NCBI GenBank assembly: GCA_006739055.1
Contig: AP019702.1
Location: 2,691,388 to 2,755,387, forward strand
Direction: 5' to 3'
Length of the DNA stretch: 64,000 nucleotides
Source: Allostella vacuolata
Lineage (GTDB): Bacteria > Pseudomonadota > Alphaproteobacteria > ATCC43930 > Allostellaceae
The position numbers and the translations under genes were made by a program. Shown in pieces: positions 43,741 through 52,978 of this stretch (within the stretch, counting starts at the first letter, position 1; each line of letters starts with the position of its first letter). Below the pieces are notes generated by a model. The model made no database searches, was not told the DNA's origin, and saw only the letters and a program-made list of their open reading frames with translations.

Positions 43741-45105
43741 ATGGACCAGTTCCTGAGTTCCAGCCTGAGCCGACGTCGACTTCTGCAGGCCGCGCTCGGC
43801 GCCGCCGCGGTCGGTGCCTCTTCCGGATTGCCGTGGAGCAACGCGGCCCTGGCGCAGGGCTGGGCCGACCGCCCGAAGGGCAAGGTCGACAAGGTCAATT
43901 TCGTCGTCTGGACCTATGGCGACATCTACACGAAGATCGCCCAGAAGTTCGAAGCGGACTGGGGTGTGAAGGTCGAATCGACCATCTCGTCCTTCAATGA
44001 TCATCCGACCAAGCTGGCGACCATGTTCGCCGGCGGCGAGGAGATCGACGTCTCGCAATCCTCGCCCTTCTCCTTCCCCGCCTTCATCAAGCAGGGCCTG
44101 GTCGAGCCGCTGACCGGCCTGCCCGGGATCGAGGAGTATGTGAAGGACTTCAGCGGCTTCACCAAGGAGGTCGCGGTCGTCGACGGCAAGCCGATGGGCC
44201 TGCCGTATTTTTCGGCGATCTGGGTCTGGAACTACTACGAGACGATGCTGGAGAAGCTGAAGATCGACAAGCCGTTCACGACCTACGAGGAATTCATCGA
44301 GCATTGCGTGAAGGCCAAGAAGGACGGCGTCAGCCGCTACCCGGTGATGTGGGTGGCGGGCGTGGGGCTGGAGCAGCTGCCGGGCACCTGGTACTCGATC
44401 GTCGCCAACAAGGGCGGGCGCTTCTTCGACAAGGACGGCAAGCACATGCTCGGGCCGGGCTCGATCGCCCGCGAGGTCCTGAAGTGGTGGGCCAACACCT
44501 TCGAGAAGGGCCTCGACATCTCGGACCCGGAATCGCTCAAGCTCCAGTTCACGACCTCGGCCAAGGCGTTCGGCGCCGGCAACAACCTCTATCGCGGGCC
44601 GAACCACCATTACGGCCTGAACGTCGTCAACGACCCGGCGCAGTCGCCGATCGCCGGCAAGGTCAAGGTGCACGGCTTCCCGGGCGACGGCCGGACCATC
44701 GGCGTGACCCACGTCTACTTCCTCAATTCGGCCAACCGCGACAAGGAATGGGCCTGGAAGCTGCTGCAGTACCTGGGCGGCAAGACCAAGGACGGCGTCT
44801 ATACCCAAGCGATCGGGCTGGCCAAGGACGCGATGCTGGGCTCGGGCTACAACTCGGTGATGGCGTCCGACGTGGTCAAGACCGGCTGGAAGCCGTGGGG
44901 CGAGCCCGAGAAGATCCTCGCGATGTGGGAGAAGGCGACCTACATCGGCGAGATCTGCAACTCGGTCTACCAGCCCTGGCACTTCCCCTGGACCGACCAG
45001 CTCAACATCGAGGTCCAGAAGTGCCTGACCGGCCAGATCACGGCCGATGTGTGCTGCGACAACCTGATCAAGGGCATCGACGACGCCAAGCGGAAGGCGC
45101 GCTAG
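43741..45105 (+). CDS. ABC sugar-type solute-binding protein, Tat-exported
   Basis: A 454-residue family 1 extracellular solute-binding protein. The N-terminus has a twin-arginine signal (SRRRLLQAALGAAAVGASSG), so the folded protein is exported by Tat. The mature part follows the SBP_bac_1 pattern (VDKVNFVVWTYGDIYTKIAQKFEADWGV, DVSQSSPFSFPAFIKQGLVEPL). It is followed by two permease genes at 28 and 21 nt: the order is binding protein, permease, permease, as in sugar, glycerol-3-phosphate or polyamine importers. GGGAGAGGACGAG precedes the ATG. Ligand unknown; surrounding genes suggest a carboxylic or hydroxy acid or sugar acid. Confidence 0.88.
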   Translation: MDQFLSSSLSRRRLLQAALGAAAVGASSGLPWSNAALAQGWADRPKGKVDKVNFVVWTYGDIYTKIAQKFEADWGVKVESTISSFNDHPTKLATMFAGGEEIDVSQSSPFSFPAFIKQGLVEPLTGLPGIEEYVKDFSGFTKEVAVVDGKPMGLPYFSAIWVWNYYETMLEKLKIDKPFTTYEEFIEHCVKAKKDGVSRYPVMWVAGVGLEQLPGTWYSIVANKGGRFFDKDGKHMLGPGSIAREVLKWWANTFEKGLDISDPESLKLQFTTSAKAFGAGNNLYRGPNHHYGLNVVNDPAQSPIAGKVKVHGFPGDGRTIGVTHVYFLNSANRDKEWAWKLLQYLGGKTKDGVYTQAIGLAKDAMLGSGYNSVMASDVVKTGWKPWGEPEKILAMWEKATYIGEICNSVYQPWHFPWTDQLNIEVQKCLTGQITADVCCDNLIKGIDDAKRKAR

Positions 45106-45133
45106 GCGGCGGCCGGCAAGGGCGCGGGCCGCC

Positions 45134-46090
45134 ATGGCGGACCAGGCAGCAGCCGGCGGCGCGGGGACGTTGATCGTCCCCGCCCGGCGGCCCTTCTGGA
45201 AGCGGGAGCTGCCGGTCGGCTGGCTCGCCTTCTTCATGAACACGCCGTCGATGATCGTGCTGGCGGGGGTGCTCGCCTACCCGATTTATTATGCGGGGTA
45301 CCTGTCGTTCCATCAGGTGGGCCTGGCCCAGATGCGGCGCGGGATCTTCCCGTTCTACGGCTGGCAGAACTACATCAACCTGTTCGAGGATCCGCTCTTC
45401 TGGCTGGCCCTCAAGAACACCATCACCTTCACCGCCATCGTGGTGACGGTGGAGGTGGTGCTGGCGATCGCCATCGGCCTGCTGCTGATGCAGACCAGCG
45501 TCTGGACCTCGCGGGTGACGCGATTCCTGATGCTGCTGCCCTATGCGGTGCCGCCGATCGCCAACGGGCTGATCTGGTCCTTCATCTACAACTTCAAGTT
45601 CGGCTTCCTCAACCGCGTGCTGCTGACCACGGGGCTGGCCAGCGAGCCGATCAACTGGGCGGGCCATGCGGACACCGCCCTGGTCGCGGTCGCCGTGCCC
45701 TACATCTGGCGCACGCTGCCTTTCGCGGTGCTGCTGGTCTATGCCGCACTCCAGGGCATGAACCGCGAGCTGTACGAGGCCGCCGCCGTCGACGGCGCGT
45801 CGGCCTGGCGCCGCTTCTGGCACATCACCCTGCCGCTGTTGCGGCCGATCATCGTCGTCATCCTGATCCTGCGCACGTCCTTCGCCTTCGCGGTGTTCGA
45901 GGAGGTGATGGCGATCACCCAGGGCGGCCCCGGCGACGCCACCTGGGTGTCGGCGTGGTACGGCTACAAGGTGTCGTTCGCGCCGCCCTTCAACATCGGC
46001 ATGGGCGCGGCCTCGGCCTATGTCCTGGCGCTGATCGTCGGGCTGTTCGCGATCGCCTACGTCAAGGTCATCTACCGGAGGACGACATGA
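45134..46090 (+). CDS. ABC transporter permease, MalF/UgpA type
   Basis: A 318-residue inner-membrane permease with about six helices, beginning after a ~30-residue cytoplasmic lead. The cytoplasmic EAA loop that docks the ATPase is ELYEAAAVDGASAWRRFWHITLPLLRPII, a close match to EAAxxDGAxxxxxFxxixlP. It pairs with the following permease to form the pore of the importer served by the Tat-exported binding protein. Start ATG 45134 is 28 nt after the previous stop. Confidence 0.9.
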   Translation: MADQAAAGGAGTLIVPARRPFWKRELPVGWLAFFMNTPSMIVLAGVLAYPIYYAGYLSFHQVGLAQMRRGIFPFYGWQNYINLFEDPLFWLALKNTITFTAIVVTVEVVLAIAIGLLLMQTSVWTSRVTRFLMLLPYAVPPIANGLIWSFIYNFKFGFLNRVLLTTGLASEPINWAGHADTALVAVAVPYIWRTLPFAVLLVYAALQGMNRELYEAAAVDGASAWRRFWHITLPLLRPIIVVILILRTSFAFAVFEEVMAITQGGPGDATWVSAWYGYKVSFAPPFNIGMGAASAYVLALIVGLFAIAYVKVIYRRTT

Positions 46091-46111
46091 CCGCGTCCGG
46101 GGGCTGGTCCC

Positions 46112-46999
46112 ATGTTTAAGCCGACGCCGCTGGGCCGGGTCGGGCTCCACCTTGCCAACCTGCTCGTCATCCTGTTCCTGGTCTTCCCGATCATCGCCGT
46201 CGTCATCGGGTCGGTGCAGTCGGAGAAGAGCCTGCAGGCGGACACCCGCGCGATCCTGCCGCCGGAATACACGTTCGACAATTTCCGCGTCATCCTGACC
46301 CAGGGCGAGCAGAAGGGCCGGGTCTTCGAGCAGGCGACGTACCTGCCCGACAACATCAAGGCCTTCTACGGTGCGGCCCTCAACAGCCTGATCGTCGCCG
46401 TCAGCGTCACCCTGCTGACGCTGGTGCTGGGCTCGCTCAGCGCCTACAGCATCGCCCGCCTCAGGGTGCCCTGGACGGTCTGGCTGCTGCAGATCAACAT
46501 CGCCGCCCGCTTCGTGCCGATCATCGTGCTGATGATCCCGCTCTACGTCATGTTCCGCTCGGGCGGCATGCTGAACTCGCTCTGGGGGGTGATCATCGCC
46601 CAGACCGGCTTCCTGCTGCCCTATGCCATCCTCATCCTGGCGCCCTATTTCGAAACCATCTCGCACGAGCTGGAGGAGGCGGCGCGGATCGACGGCTGCT
46701 CGCGCTTCGGCGCCTTCGTGCGCATCGTCCTGCCGCTCAGCACCCCGGGCCTGTCGTCCTGCGGGGCGATCATCTTCATCATCTCGTGGCAGGATCTGCT
46801 GATCACCATGATCCTGAACTCCCGGCGCGAGTTCATGACCCTGCCGGTGATCATCGCCAGCCTGGTCGGCGACGTGCACGTCTTCTTCAATCTGCTCATG
46901 GCGATCTGCCTGCTGGCCCTGCTGCCGTCGGTGGTGCTGGTGATGATGCTGCAGAAATACGTCGTCCAGGGCCTGTCGGCCGGGGCGGTCAAGGGATAG
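46112..46999 (+). CDS. ABC transporter permease, MalG/UgpE type
   Basis: A 295-residue permease with about six helices and the EAA loop ELEEAARIDGCSRFGAFVRIVLPLSTPGL. It forms the second half of the channel. The stop is followed at once by the only classical intrinsic terminator of the block (47027-47062), and no ATPase gene lies in this operon, so the nucleotide-binding subunit must be supplied from elsewhere, as happens when an MsmK/UgpC-type ATPase is shared. Confidence 0.9.
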   Translation: MFKPTPLGRVGLHLANLLVILFLVFPIIAVVIGSVQSEKSLQADTRAILPPEYTFDNFRVILTQGEQKGRVFEQATYLPDNIKAFYGAALNSLIVAVSVTLLTLVLGSLSAYSIARLRVPWTVWLLQINIAARFVPIIVLMIPLYVMFRSGGMLNSLWGVIIAQTGFLLPYAILILAPYFETISHELEEAARIDGCSRFGAFVRIVLPLSTPGLSSCGAIIFIISWQDLLITMILNSRREFMTLPVIIASLVGDVHVFFNLLMAICLLALLPSVVLVMMLQKYVVQGLSAGAVKG

Positions 47000-47026
47000 C
47001 GCCGGCTGGAGACGGCCGGACGCAGG

Positions 47027-47062
47027 GGGCGCCCCAGGTCATTCCTCGGGCGCCCTTTTTTT
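47027..47062 (+). terminator. Rho-independent terminator
   Basis: GGGCGCCC (47027-47034) and GGGCGCCC (47048-47055) pair across a 13-nt loop and are followed by seven T residues (47056-47062). It ends the binding protein-permease-permease operon. Confidence 0.85.
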
Positions 47063-47090
47063 GTCCGCGTCCAGATCGGATGATAGACAT

Positions 47091-47103
47091 ATTGACAGAC
47101 AAT
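47091..47103. promoter_or_regulatory. Small palindrome ATTGACAGACAAT, possible GntR operator
   Basis: ATTG and CAAT flank five bases; the run also contains TTGACA. It lies in the 165-bp region between the terminator and the next operon's first gene (47228). Its size and symmetry suit an FCD-type GntR dimer such as the one encoded at 52287, but the match to a defined consensus is only suggestive. Confidence 0.35.
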
Positions 47104-47227
47104 CGTATCGGATGGCACCTGTTGCCTCGTGCCGTCCAGCCCCGCCGCAGAGGGTCGCCCGGCACGCCATCGATCAGGCCATCGATAGGGGGGCGGTTCA
47201 CGCCCCGCCGTCCTGGGGAGGACGCCA

Positions 47228-48139
47228 ATGACGAGTTCGGGCAAGCCGCGCATCGGCTTCATCGGTATCGGCGCGATGGGCTGGCCGATGGCCAGCCGGC
47301 TGCTGGGGGCGGGATTCGCCGTCGGCGCCTACGATGTGCGCACGGACCAGCGCGACCGCTTCGTGGCCGAGGTGGGCGGCGAAGCCGACTGCTCGCTCGC
47401 CGCGCTCGGCCGCGCCAGCGACGTGGTGATCACCATCCTGCCGACCAGCGCCATCGTCGAGCAGGTGCTGTTTGCCCCCGACGGGGTCGCCTCCACCCTC
47501 CGGCCCGGCGCGGTCGTCATCGACATGACCTCGGGCATTCCGGATTCGACGGTGGACTTCGCCGGCCGGCTGGCGGGGCAGGGGGTGACCCTGTTCGATG
47601 CGCCGGTTTCGGGCGGCGTGCCGCGGGCCGGGACCGGCCAGCTGACGATCATGGCCGGCGGCGAGGACGCGGTCATCGACGCCGCCATGCCGGTCCTGGA
47701 GCCGATGGGCTCGGTCATCCGCACCGGCCGGATCGGCAGCGGCCATGCCATGAAGGCCCTGAACAACCTGGTCTCGGCCGGCGGCTTCCTGATCGGCATC
47801 GAGGCGCTGCTGATCGGCGCGAAGTTCGGCATCGAGCCCGGCACGATGGTCGACATCCTCAACGTCTCGACCGGCGTCAACAACAGCACCCAGAAGAAGT
47901 TCCGGCAGTACGTCCTGTCGCGCAGCTTCGATTCCGGCTTCCCGATCGAGCTGATGGTGAAGGATCTCAGCATCGCGCTGGAGGTGGCCCGGTCGGGCGG
48001 CGTCAACGCGCCCTTCTCCGTTCTCTGCCGCGAGCTGTGGGCGGGCGCCTCGACCCTGCTCGGCCCGCGCACCGACCACACCGCCGTCGCCCAGCTGAGC
48101 GAGAAGCTCGCGGGCCTGGAACTGCACGAAAGCAACTGA
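47228..48139 (+). CDS. Beta-hydroxyacid dehydrogenase (GarR/GlxR/3-HIBADH family)
   Basis: A 303-residue NAD(P)-dependent dehydrogenase with GFIGIGAMGWPMASRLLGAGF (nucleotide fold), the canonical substrate loop DAPVSGGVPRAGTGQL, and catalytic Lys in GSGHAMKALNNLVSAGGF. Unlike its paralogue at 42656 the loop is standard, so a tartronate semialdehyde, 2-hydroxy-3-oxo-acid or 3-hydroxyisobutyrate substrate is reasonable. GGGGAGG precedes ATG 47228. It heads a co-directional set: MmgE/PrpD, ABC importer (three genes) and GntR regulator. Confidence 0.9.
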   Translation: MTSSGKPRIGFIGIGAMGWPMASRLLGAGFAVGAYDVRTDQRDRFVAEVGGEADCSLAALGRASDVVITILPTSAIVEQVLFAPDGVASTLRPGAVVIDMTSGIPDSTVDFAGRLAGQGVTLFDAPVSGGVPRAGTGQLTIMAGGEDAVIDAAMPVLEPMGSVIRTGRIGSGHAMKALNNLVSAGGFLIGIEALLIGAKFGIEPGTMVDILNVSTGVNNSTQKKFRQYVLSRSFDSGFPIELMVKDLSIALEVARSGGVNAPFSVLCRELWAGASTLLGPRTDHTAVAQLSEKLAGLELHESN

Positions 48140-48181
48140 AGGCGCCCCCCTCGAGGCGCCCAGGGAAGGAGAGCCCGATCC

Positions 48182-49522
48182 ATGACGGTCACCCGGCAAC
48201 TGGTGAACTACCTCCTCGACAGCCGGCTCGACGCCATCCCGGCGGACGTGCAGCGCGAGGCCAAGCGCGCCCTGGTCAACGTCGTCGGCTGCGCGCTGGG
48301 CGGGGCCGACCATCCGGCGATGGACATGACCATCCGGGCGCTCGGCCCCTATGCCGGGCCCCCGACCTCGGCCGTGCTCGGCCGGCGGGAGCGCTTCGAC
48401 CCGCTGCTCGCCTCGCTGCTGAACGGGATCAGCTCCCACGTCCACGACTATGACGACACGCTGCCGAAGAACTACATCCACGCCAGCTCGCCGGTCGCCT
48501 CGGCGCTGTTCGCCTATGCCAGCGTCAACCCGGTGTCGGGGCCGGACTTCCTGCACGCCTTCATCCTCGGCTTCGAGGTGGTCTCGCGCATCGGCAATGC
48601 CACCTATCCGGCGCACTACGACGCCGGCTGGCACAGCACCGGCTCGGTCGGGGTGTTCGGCGCCGCCGTCGCGGTCGGCCGGCTCCTCGGCCTCGATGCC
48701 GAGCGGATGACCTATGCGATCGGCCTGGCGGCGACCCAGGCGGCCGGCATCCGCGAGATGTTCGGGTCGATGGGCAAGGGCTTCCACCCCGGGCGGTCGG
48801 CGCAGAGCGGCTACATGGCCGCACTGCTGGCGGAGCAGGGCTTCACTTCCGGGCGCTTCCCGCTGGAGGGGCCGCGCGGCTTCGCGGCGGTGACGGCGGC
48901 GTCCTACGACCTCGACCGGATCACCGACGGGCTGGGCCGGGACTTCGACCTGCTGGTCAACACCTACAAGCCGTTCCCGTGCGGGATCGTGATCCACCCG
49001 ACCATCGATGCCTGCAGCCAGCTCCACCACCAGCACGGCATCACGGCCGACCAGGTCGCCGCGGTCGAGCTGCGGGTGGCACCCCTGGTCAAGGACCTCT
49101 GCGACAAGAAGGTCATCAGCGTCGGGCTCGAGGGCAAGTTCTCGATCTACCACGCCGCCGCCATCGGCCTCGGCCGCGGCAAGGCCGGCCTGGCCGAGTT
49201 CACCGACGAGGCGGTCAACGACCCGGCCCTGAAGCGCCTGCGCCTGATGACCGAGGCGGTGGGCGACGCCGGCGTCAGCGAGGACGCGGTGGTGGTGTCG
49301 GTCCGTTTGCAGGACGGCCGCACCGTCGGGATGCATCTGGAGGAATCGCTCGGCAACCTGAAGCGTCCGCTGAGCGACGCGCAGCTCGAGGCCAAGTTCC
49401 GCGACCAGGCGAAGGTGCTGGCCCCGGCCGGGGTCGATGCGGCCATCGCCGGCTGCTGGGGCATCGCCGAGATGGCCGACGTCTCGACGCTGATCGCGGC
49501 CTGCGTGCCCGACGACCGTTAG
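48182..49522 (+). CDS. MmgE/PrpD family protein (dehydratase-like)
   Basis: A 446-residue MmgE/PrpD-fold protein. The family includes 2-methylcitrate dehydratase, cis-aconitate decarboxylase and iminodisuccinate epimerase. Typical segments: AKRALVNVVGCALGGADHPA, LLNGISSHVHDYDDT, GWHSTGSVGVFGAAVAVGRLLGLD, GMGKGFHPGRSAQSG-like SMGKGFHPGRSAQSG, and a C-terminal domain with KDLCDKKVISVGLEGKFSIYHAAAIGL. AGGAGAG lies upstream. No methylcitrate synthase or methylisocitrate lyase is adjacent, so a propionate role is not supported; it more likely acts on an organic acid imported by the neighbouring transporter. Confidence 0.88.
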   Translation: MTVTRQLVNYLLDSRLDAIPADVQREAKRALVNVVGCALGGADHPAMDMTIRALGPYAGPPTSAVLGRRERFDPLLASLLNGISSHVHDYDDTLPKNYIHASSPVASALFAYASVNPVSGPDFLHAFILGFEVVSRIGNATYPAHYDAGWHSTGSVGVFGAAVAVGRLLGLDAERMTYAIGLAATQAAGIREMFGSMGKGFHPGRSAQSGYMAALLAEQGFTSGRFPLEGPRGFAAVTAASYDLDRITDGLGRDFDLLVNTYKPFPCGIVIHPTIDACSQLHHQHGITADQVAAVELRVAPLVKDLCDKKVISVGLEGKFSIYHAAAIGLGRGKAGLAEFTDEAVNDPALKRLRLMTEAVGDAGVSEDAVVVSVRLQDGRTVGMHLEESLGNLKRPLSDAQLEAKFRDQAKVLAPAGVDAAIAGCWGIAEMADVSTLIAACVPDDR

Positions 49523-49596
49523 CATCGGGCGGCCGCCGGCATCGGGCGGCCGGAACCAGAACGGCGGGAACGCCGGATCAACAGGGGAGGGATATC

Positions 49597-50601
49597 ATGA
49601 AGATCGCCAAGGCACTGATCGCCGCGGCCGTGATCGCGGCGGCACCCGTCGCCGCCCGGGCCGAGGTGAGCGAACTGAAGATCCCGCTGGGCGCGGGCGG
49701 CTTCGGCTTCCTGCCGCTGCACATGATGCAGAAGCACCGGATCATCGAGAAGTTCGCCGAGGAGGCGGGCGTCAAGGTCACCGTCAGCTGGCCCAACATC
49801 GGCGGCCCGGCGGTCATGAACGATGCGCTGCTGTCCGGGTCGGCCCACTACATCTCCGCCGGCCCGCCGTCCTTCCTCATCCTGTGGGACCGCACCAAGG
49901 CCAATGTCGGGGTCAAGTCGATCGGCGCGATCAGCTCGATCCCGATGCAGCTCAATGCCACCGTGGCGCAGCTGAAGGCGCTGGACGAGGTCTCGGGCGG
50001 GCAGAAGATCGCGGTGACCTCGGTCAAGGTCTCGATCCCCTCGATCATCATGCAGATGCACGCCCTGAAGAAGTACGGGCGCGAGCAGGTGTTCCGCTTC
50101 GATCCCTTCACGGTCACCATGGCCCATCCCGACGCGCTGATCGCGCTCACCTCGGGCGGCGGCAACATCGTCGGCCACTGGGCGTCCGCCCCCTTCGGCC
50201 AGCGCGAGCTGAAGGACCCGGCGATCCGCACGATCATGAACTCCAACGACGTGATGGGCGGGTCCACCACCTTCACCATGATGTCGACCACCAGCCGCTT
50301 CCAGGCGGCCAACCCGAAGGTGCACGGCGCCGTCCTGAAGGCGCTGAAGCGCGCGCAGGAGATGATCGGCGAGGACAAGGCGGCGGCCGCCCAGGTGCTG
50401 CTCGAATCGATGGGCGGCAAGGGCTGGGACGCGGGCGAGCTGGTGGCGATCCTGAACGAGCCGTCGACCAAGTACACGACCCGGCCCGAGAACGTGCTGG
50501 CCTATGCCAACTTCATGCACGAGATCGGCTCGCTGAAGAACAAGCCGGCCGGCCTCGCCGACCTGTTCTTCGACGCGCCCGAAGTCGCGGGCGGGAACTA
50601 G
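49597..50601 (+). CDS. ABC solute-binding protein, NMT1/SsuA/TauA-like
   Basis: A 334-residue periplasmic binding protein. Signal peptide ~1-22 (ending APVAARA). The fold resembles SsuA/TauA/NMT1 proteins that bind sulfonates, taurine, pyrimidine precursors or aromatic acids: LKIPLGAGGFGFLPLHMMQKHRIIEKFAEEAG and VNGALLSGSAHY-like NDALLSGSAHYISAGPP. The internal sequence is Lys-rich for this GC-rich genome. ATG 49597 has AGGGGAGGGAT upstream. ATPase and permease genes follow at 8 nt and -8 nt, making a complete importer. Ligand unknown; the TauD-like dioxygenase downstream makes a sulfonate or aryloxy acid one possibility. Confidence 0.85.
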   Translation: MKIAKALIAAAVIAAAPVAARAEVSELKIPLGAGGFGFLPLHMMQKHRIIEKFAEEAGVKVTVSWPNIGGPAVMNDALLSGSAHYISAGPPSFLILWDRTKANVGVKSIGAISSIPMQLNATVAQLKALDEVSGGQKIAVTSVKVSIPSIIMQMHALKKYGREQVFRFDPFTVTMAHPDALIALTSGGGNIVGHWASAPFGQRELKDPAIRTIMNSNDVMGGSTTFTMMSTTSRFQAANPKVHGAVLKALKRAQEMIGEDKAAAAQVLLESMGGKGWDAGELVAILNEPSTKYTTRPENVLAYANFMHEIGSLKNKPAGLADLFFDAPEVAGGN

Positions 50602-50609
50602 GCCGGGCC

Positions 50610-51401
50610 ATGGCAGGAGGGAGCGCCGAGACACTGCTGTCGGTCGAAGGATTGACGCTGCAATACCGCACCCGGGAACATCTGGTCACCGCCACCTACC
50701 GGGTCAGCTTCGACGTCCTGCGCTCCGACCGCTATGTGATCCTGGGTCCGTCCGGGTGCGGCAAGTCGACCCTGCTGAAGGCGGTCGGCGGCTACATCCA
50801 GCCGGTCGAGGGCTCCATCCGCCTGCAGGGCCGGCCGATCGTCCGGCCCGGTCCCGACCGGGTGCTGGTCTTCCAGGAGTTCGACCAGCTCCTGCCCTGG
50901 AAGACGGTCAAGGACAACGTGCTCTTCGCGCTCACCGCGAGCGGCCGCCTCAAGGGACGCGAGGCGGCCGAGCGCGCCGACCACTACATCGCCAAGGTCA
51001 AGCTGACCGCGTTCGCCGACAGCTACCCGCACATGCTGTCGGGCGGCATGAAGCAGCGGGTGGCGATCGCCCGGGGCATGGCGATGGAGCCGCAGATCCT
51101 GCTGATGGACGAGCCCTTCGCCGCCCTCGACGCGCTGACCCGCGGCCAGATGCAGGAGGAACTGCTGCAGCTGTGGGAAGAGACCAAGGTGACGCTGTTG
51201 TTCGTGACCCATTCCATTCCCGAGGCGGTGCGCATCGGCAACCGCATCCTGCTCCTGACCCCGCATCCGGGCCGGGTCCGGGCGGAACTCGGCAGCACCG
51301 GGGTCGACGCGACCGGCGCGGACGGCCGCACGCTGTCCGCCCGCATCCAGTCGCTGCTGTTCGACGAGCAGCCCATCAACGGGAGCACCGCCCATGGCTG
51401 A
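50610..51401 (+). CDS. ABC importer ATPase, SsuB/TauB-like
   Basis: A 263-residue ATPase with Walker A GPSGCGKST (~45-53), Q-loop FQEFDQLLPWKTV, signature LSGGMKQRVAIARGMA (Met where Gln is usual, common in this subfamily), Walker B ILLMDEPFAALD and switch His in FVTHSIPEAV. It energises the importer with the adjacent binding protein and permease. ATG 50610 lies 8 nt after the binding protein stop; its end overlaps the permease start by 8 nt, indicating coupled translation. Confidence 0.93.
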   Translation: MAGGSAETLLSVEGLTLQYRTREHLVTATYRVSFDVLRSDRYVILGPSGCGKSTLLKAVGGYIQPVEGSIRLQGRPIVRPGPDRVLVFQEFDQLLPWKTVKDNVLFALTASGRLKGREAAERADHYIAKVKLTAFADSYPHMLSGGMKQRVAIARGMAMEPQILLMDEPFAALDALTRGQMQEELLQLWEETKVTLLFVTHSIPEAVRIGNRILLLTPHPGRVRAELGSTGVDATGADGRTLSARIQSLLFDEQPINGSTAHG

Positions 51402-52257
51402 CGCCGAGGTCCGCCCCGATTTCATCCGCGAGGACTTGCCGACCGGGTTCGGCGTGGTGGAGCAGCCGCTCGGCTTCCGCGAGCGCGTGTTCGCGCTGGG
51501 CTGGGTGCGCAAGGGGCTGCTGCTGGTGGCGATGGCGCTGGTCTGGGAGGGCTATGCGCGCTGGCTCGACAACTCGCTGCTGTTTCCGACCTTCGTCGAG
51601 ACGGCCGCGGCGTTCGTCGGCTCGCTGCGTTCGGCCGAGCTGATCGGCGCCACCCTGCGCTCGGTGGAGATGCTGCTGAAGGGCTATGCCGCCGGCCTGG
51701 CCCTGGCGGCGGTGGCGACCGCGTTCGCGACCGCGACCCGGGTCGGTGCCGACCTGCTCGACACGCTCACCTCGATGTTCAACCCGCTGCCGTCGATCGC
51801 GCTGCTGCCGCTCGCCATGGTCTGGTTCGGGCTCGGCGACGGCAGCATCATCTTCGTGCTGATCCACGCCGTCCTCTGGTCGGTGGCGCTCAACACCCAT
51901 GCGGGCTTCCGCTCGGTCAGCCCGACCTGGCGCATGGTCGGGCAGAATTACGGCCTGTCGCGCATCGCCTATGTCACCCGCATCCTGATCCCGGGGGCGC
52001 TGCCCAGCATCCTGACCGGCCTCAAGATCGGCTGGGCGTTTGCCTGGCGCACCCTGATCGCGGCCGAACTCGTCTTCGGGGTCAGCTCCAGCGGTGGCGG
52101 GCTCGGCTGGTTCATCTTTCAAAACAAGAACCTGCTGGATATACCCAACGTCTTCGCCGGCCTGCTGATGGTGATCGTCTTCGGGCTGCTGGTGGACAAT
52201 TTCGTCTTCCGCGCCCTGGAACAGCGCACCGTGCGCCGCTGGGGCATGCAGAGCTGA
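51394..52257 (+). CDS. ABC importer permease, SsuC/TauC-like
   Basis: A 287-residue permease of the BPD_transp_1 type with about six helices (e.g. LLLVAMALVWEGYARWL, GYAAGLALAAVATAFATA, GLLMVIVFGLLVDNFVF). The ATPase-docking loop is MVGQNYGLSRIAYVTRILIPGALPSILTGLKIGW, in the SsuC/TauC style. It overlaps the ATPase gene by 8 nt. It completes the importer whose regulator is probably the GntR gene 29 nt downstream. Confidence 0.92.
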   Translation: MADAEVRPDFIREDLPTGFGVVEQPLGFRERVFALGWVRKGLLLVAMALVWEGYARWLDNSLLFPTFVETAAAFVGSLRSAELIGATLRSVEMLLKGYAAGLALAAVATAFATATRVGADLLDTLTSMFNPLPSIALLPLAMVWFGLGDGSIIFVLIHAVLWSVALNTHAGFRSVSPTWRMVGQNYGLSRIAYVTRILIPGALPSILTGLKIGWAFAWRTLIAAELVFGVSSSGGGLGWFIFQNKNLLDIPNVFAGLLMVIVFGLLVDNFVFRALEQRTVRRWGMQS

Positions 52258-52286
52258 GCGGGAGCGGCCAGGGGACCTTCGAGCCG

Positions 52287-52976
52287 ATGCCGGACCGCCC
52301 GGGAACCGACGCCACCCTCGACCTGTCGATGCGCGTGGCGAGCGTGGCGGCGCCGGTGCGCCGGCAGGTGGCCAAGGTGCTGCGCGGCGCCATCACCAGC
52401 GGCCGCTTCGCGCCCGGCCAGCGGCTGGTGGAAAAGGACCTGTGCGAGCTCCTGGGCGTGAGCCGGCCCTCGGTGCGCGAGGCCCTGCGCGAGCTGGAGA
52501 GCGAGGGGCTGATCGAGATCATCCCCAACAAGGGACCGCTGGTGAAGCGCCTGACGGCGGCCGACGCGGCCAGCGTCTACCAGGTGCGGGCGGCGCTGGA
52601 GGCGCTGGCTGCGCGCCTCTTCGTCGACTGCGCCAGCGACGCCCAGGTGGCGCAGCTGGCGGACGCGGTCGAGACCCTGGCCGGGGCCTACGCGACGCTG
52701 GAGGTCGAGCGTATCCTGGCCGCCAAGCAGGTCTTCTACGACGTGCTGATCGAGGGCACCGGCAACAACGTGCTGCGCTCGATGCTGCGGTCGCTCAACG
52801 ACCGGATCACGCTCCTGCGCCGGGTGACCCTGTCATCGCCCGAACGGGCCCGGGAGAGCATCCGCGAGATCCGCGACCTGCTGGCCGCGATCCAGCGGCG
52901 CGATGCCGATGCCGCCTTCGAGGTGTCGCTGCACCACATCCACGAGGCGGCCAAGGTGGCGCTGAAGGGGCTGTGA
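52287..52976 (+). CDS. GntR family regulator, FCD subgroup
   Basis: A 229-residue regulator: N-terminal winged helix (~30-95; RQVAKVLRGAITSGRFAPGQRLVEKDLCELLGVSRPSVREALRELESEGLIEIIPNKG), then the helical FCD ligand domain (~100-225) with metal or acid-binding His in VFYDVLIEGTGN and SLHHIHEAAK. FCD regulators respond to organic acids. It is last in the + strand run from 47228 and probably represses that operon or the divergent and convergent neighbours; a small palindrome at 47091 is a candidate target. Confidence 0.9.
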   Translation: MPDRPGTDATLDLSMRVASVAAPVRRQVAKVLRGAITSGRFAPGQRLVEKDLCELLGVSRPSVREALRELESEGLIEIIPNKGPLVKRLTAADAASVYQVRAALEALAARLFVDCASDAQVAQLADAVETLAGAYATLEVERILAAKQVFYDVLIEGTGNNVLRSMLRSLNDRITLLRRVTLSSPERARESIREIRDLLAAIQRRDADAAFEVSLHHIHEAAKVALKGL

Positions 52977-52978
52977 GC

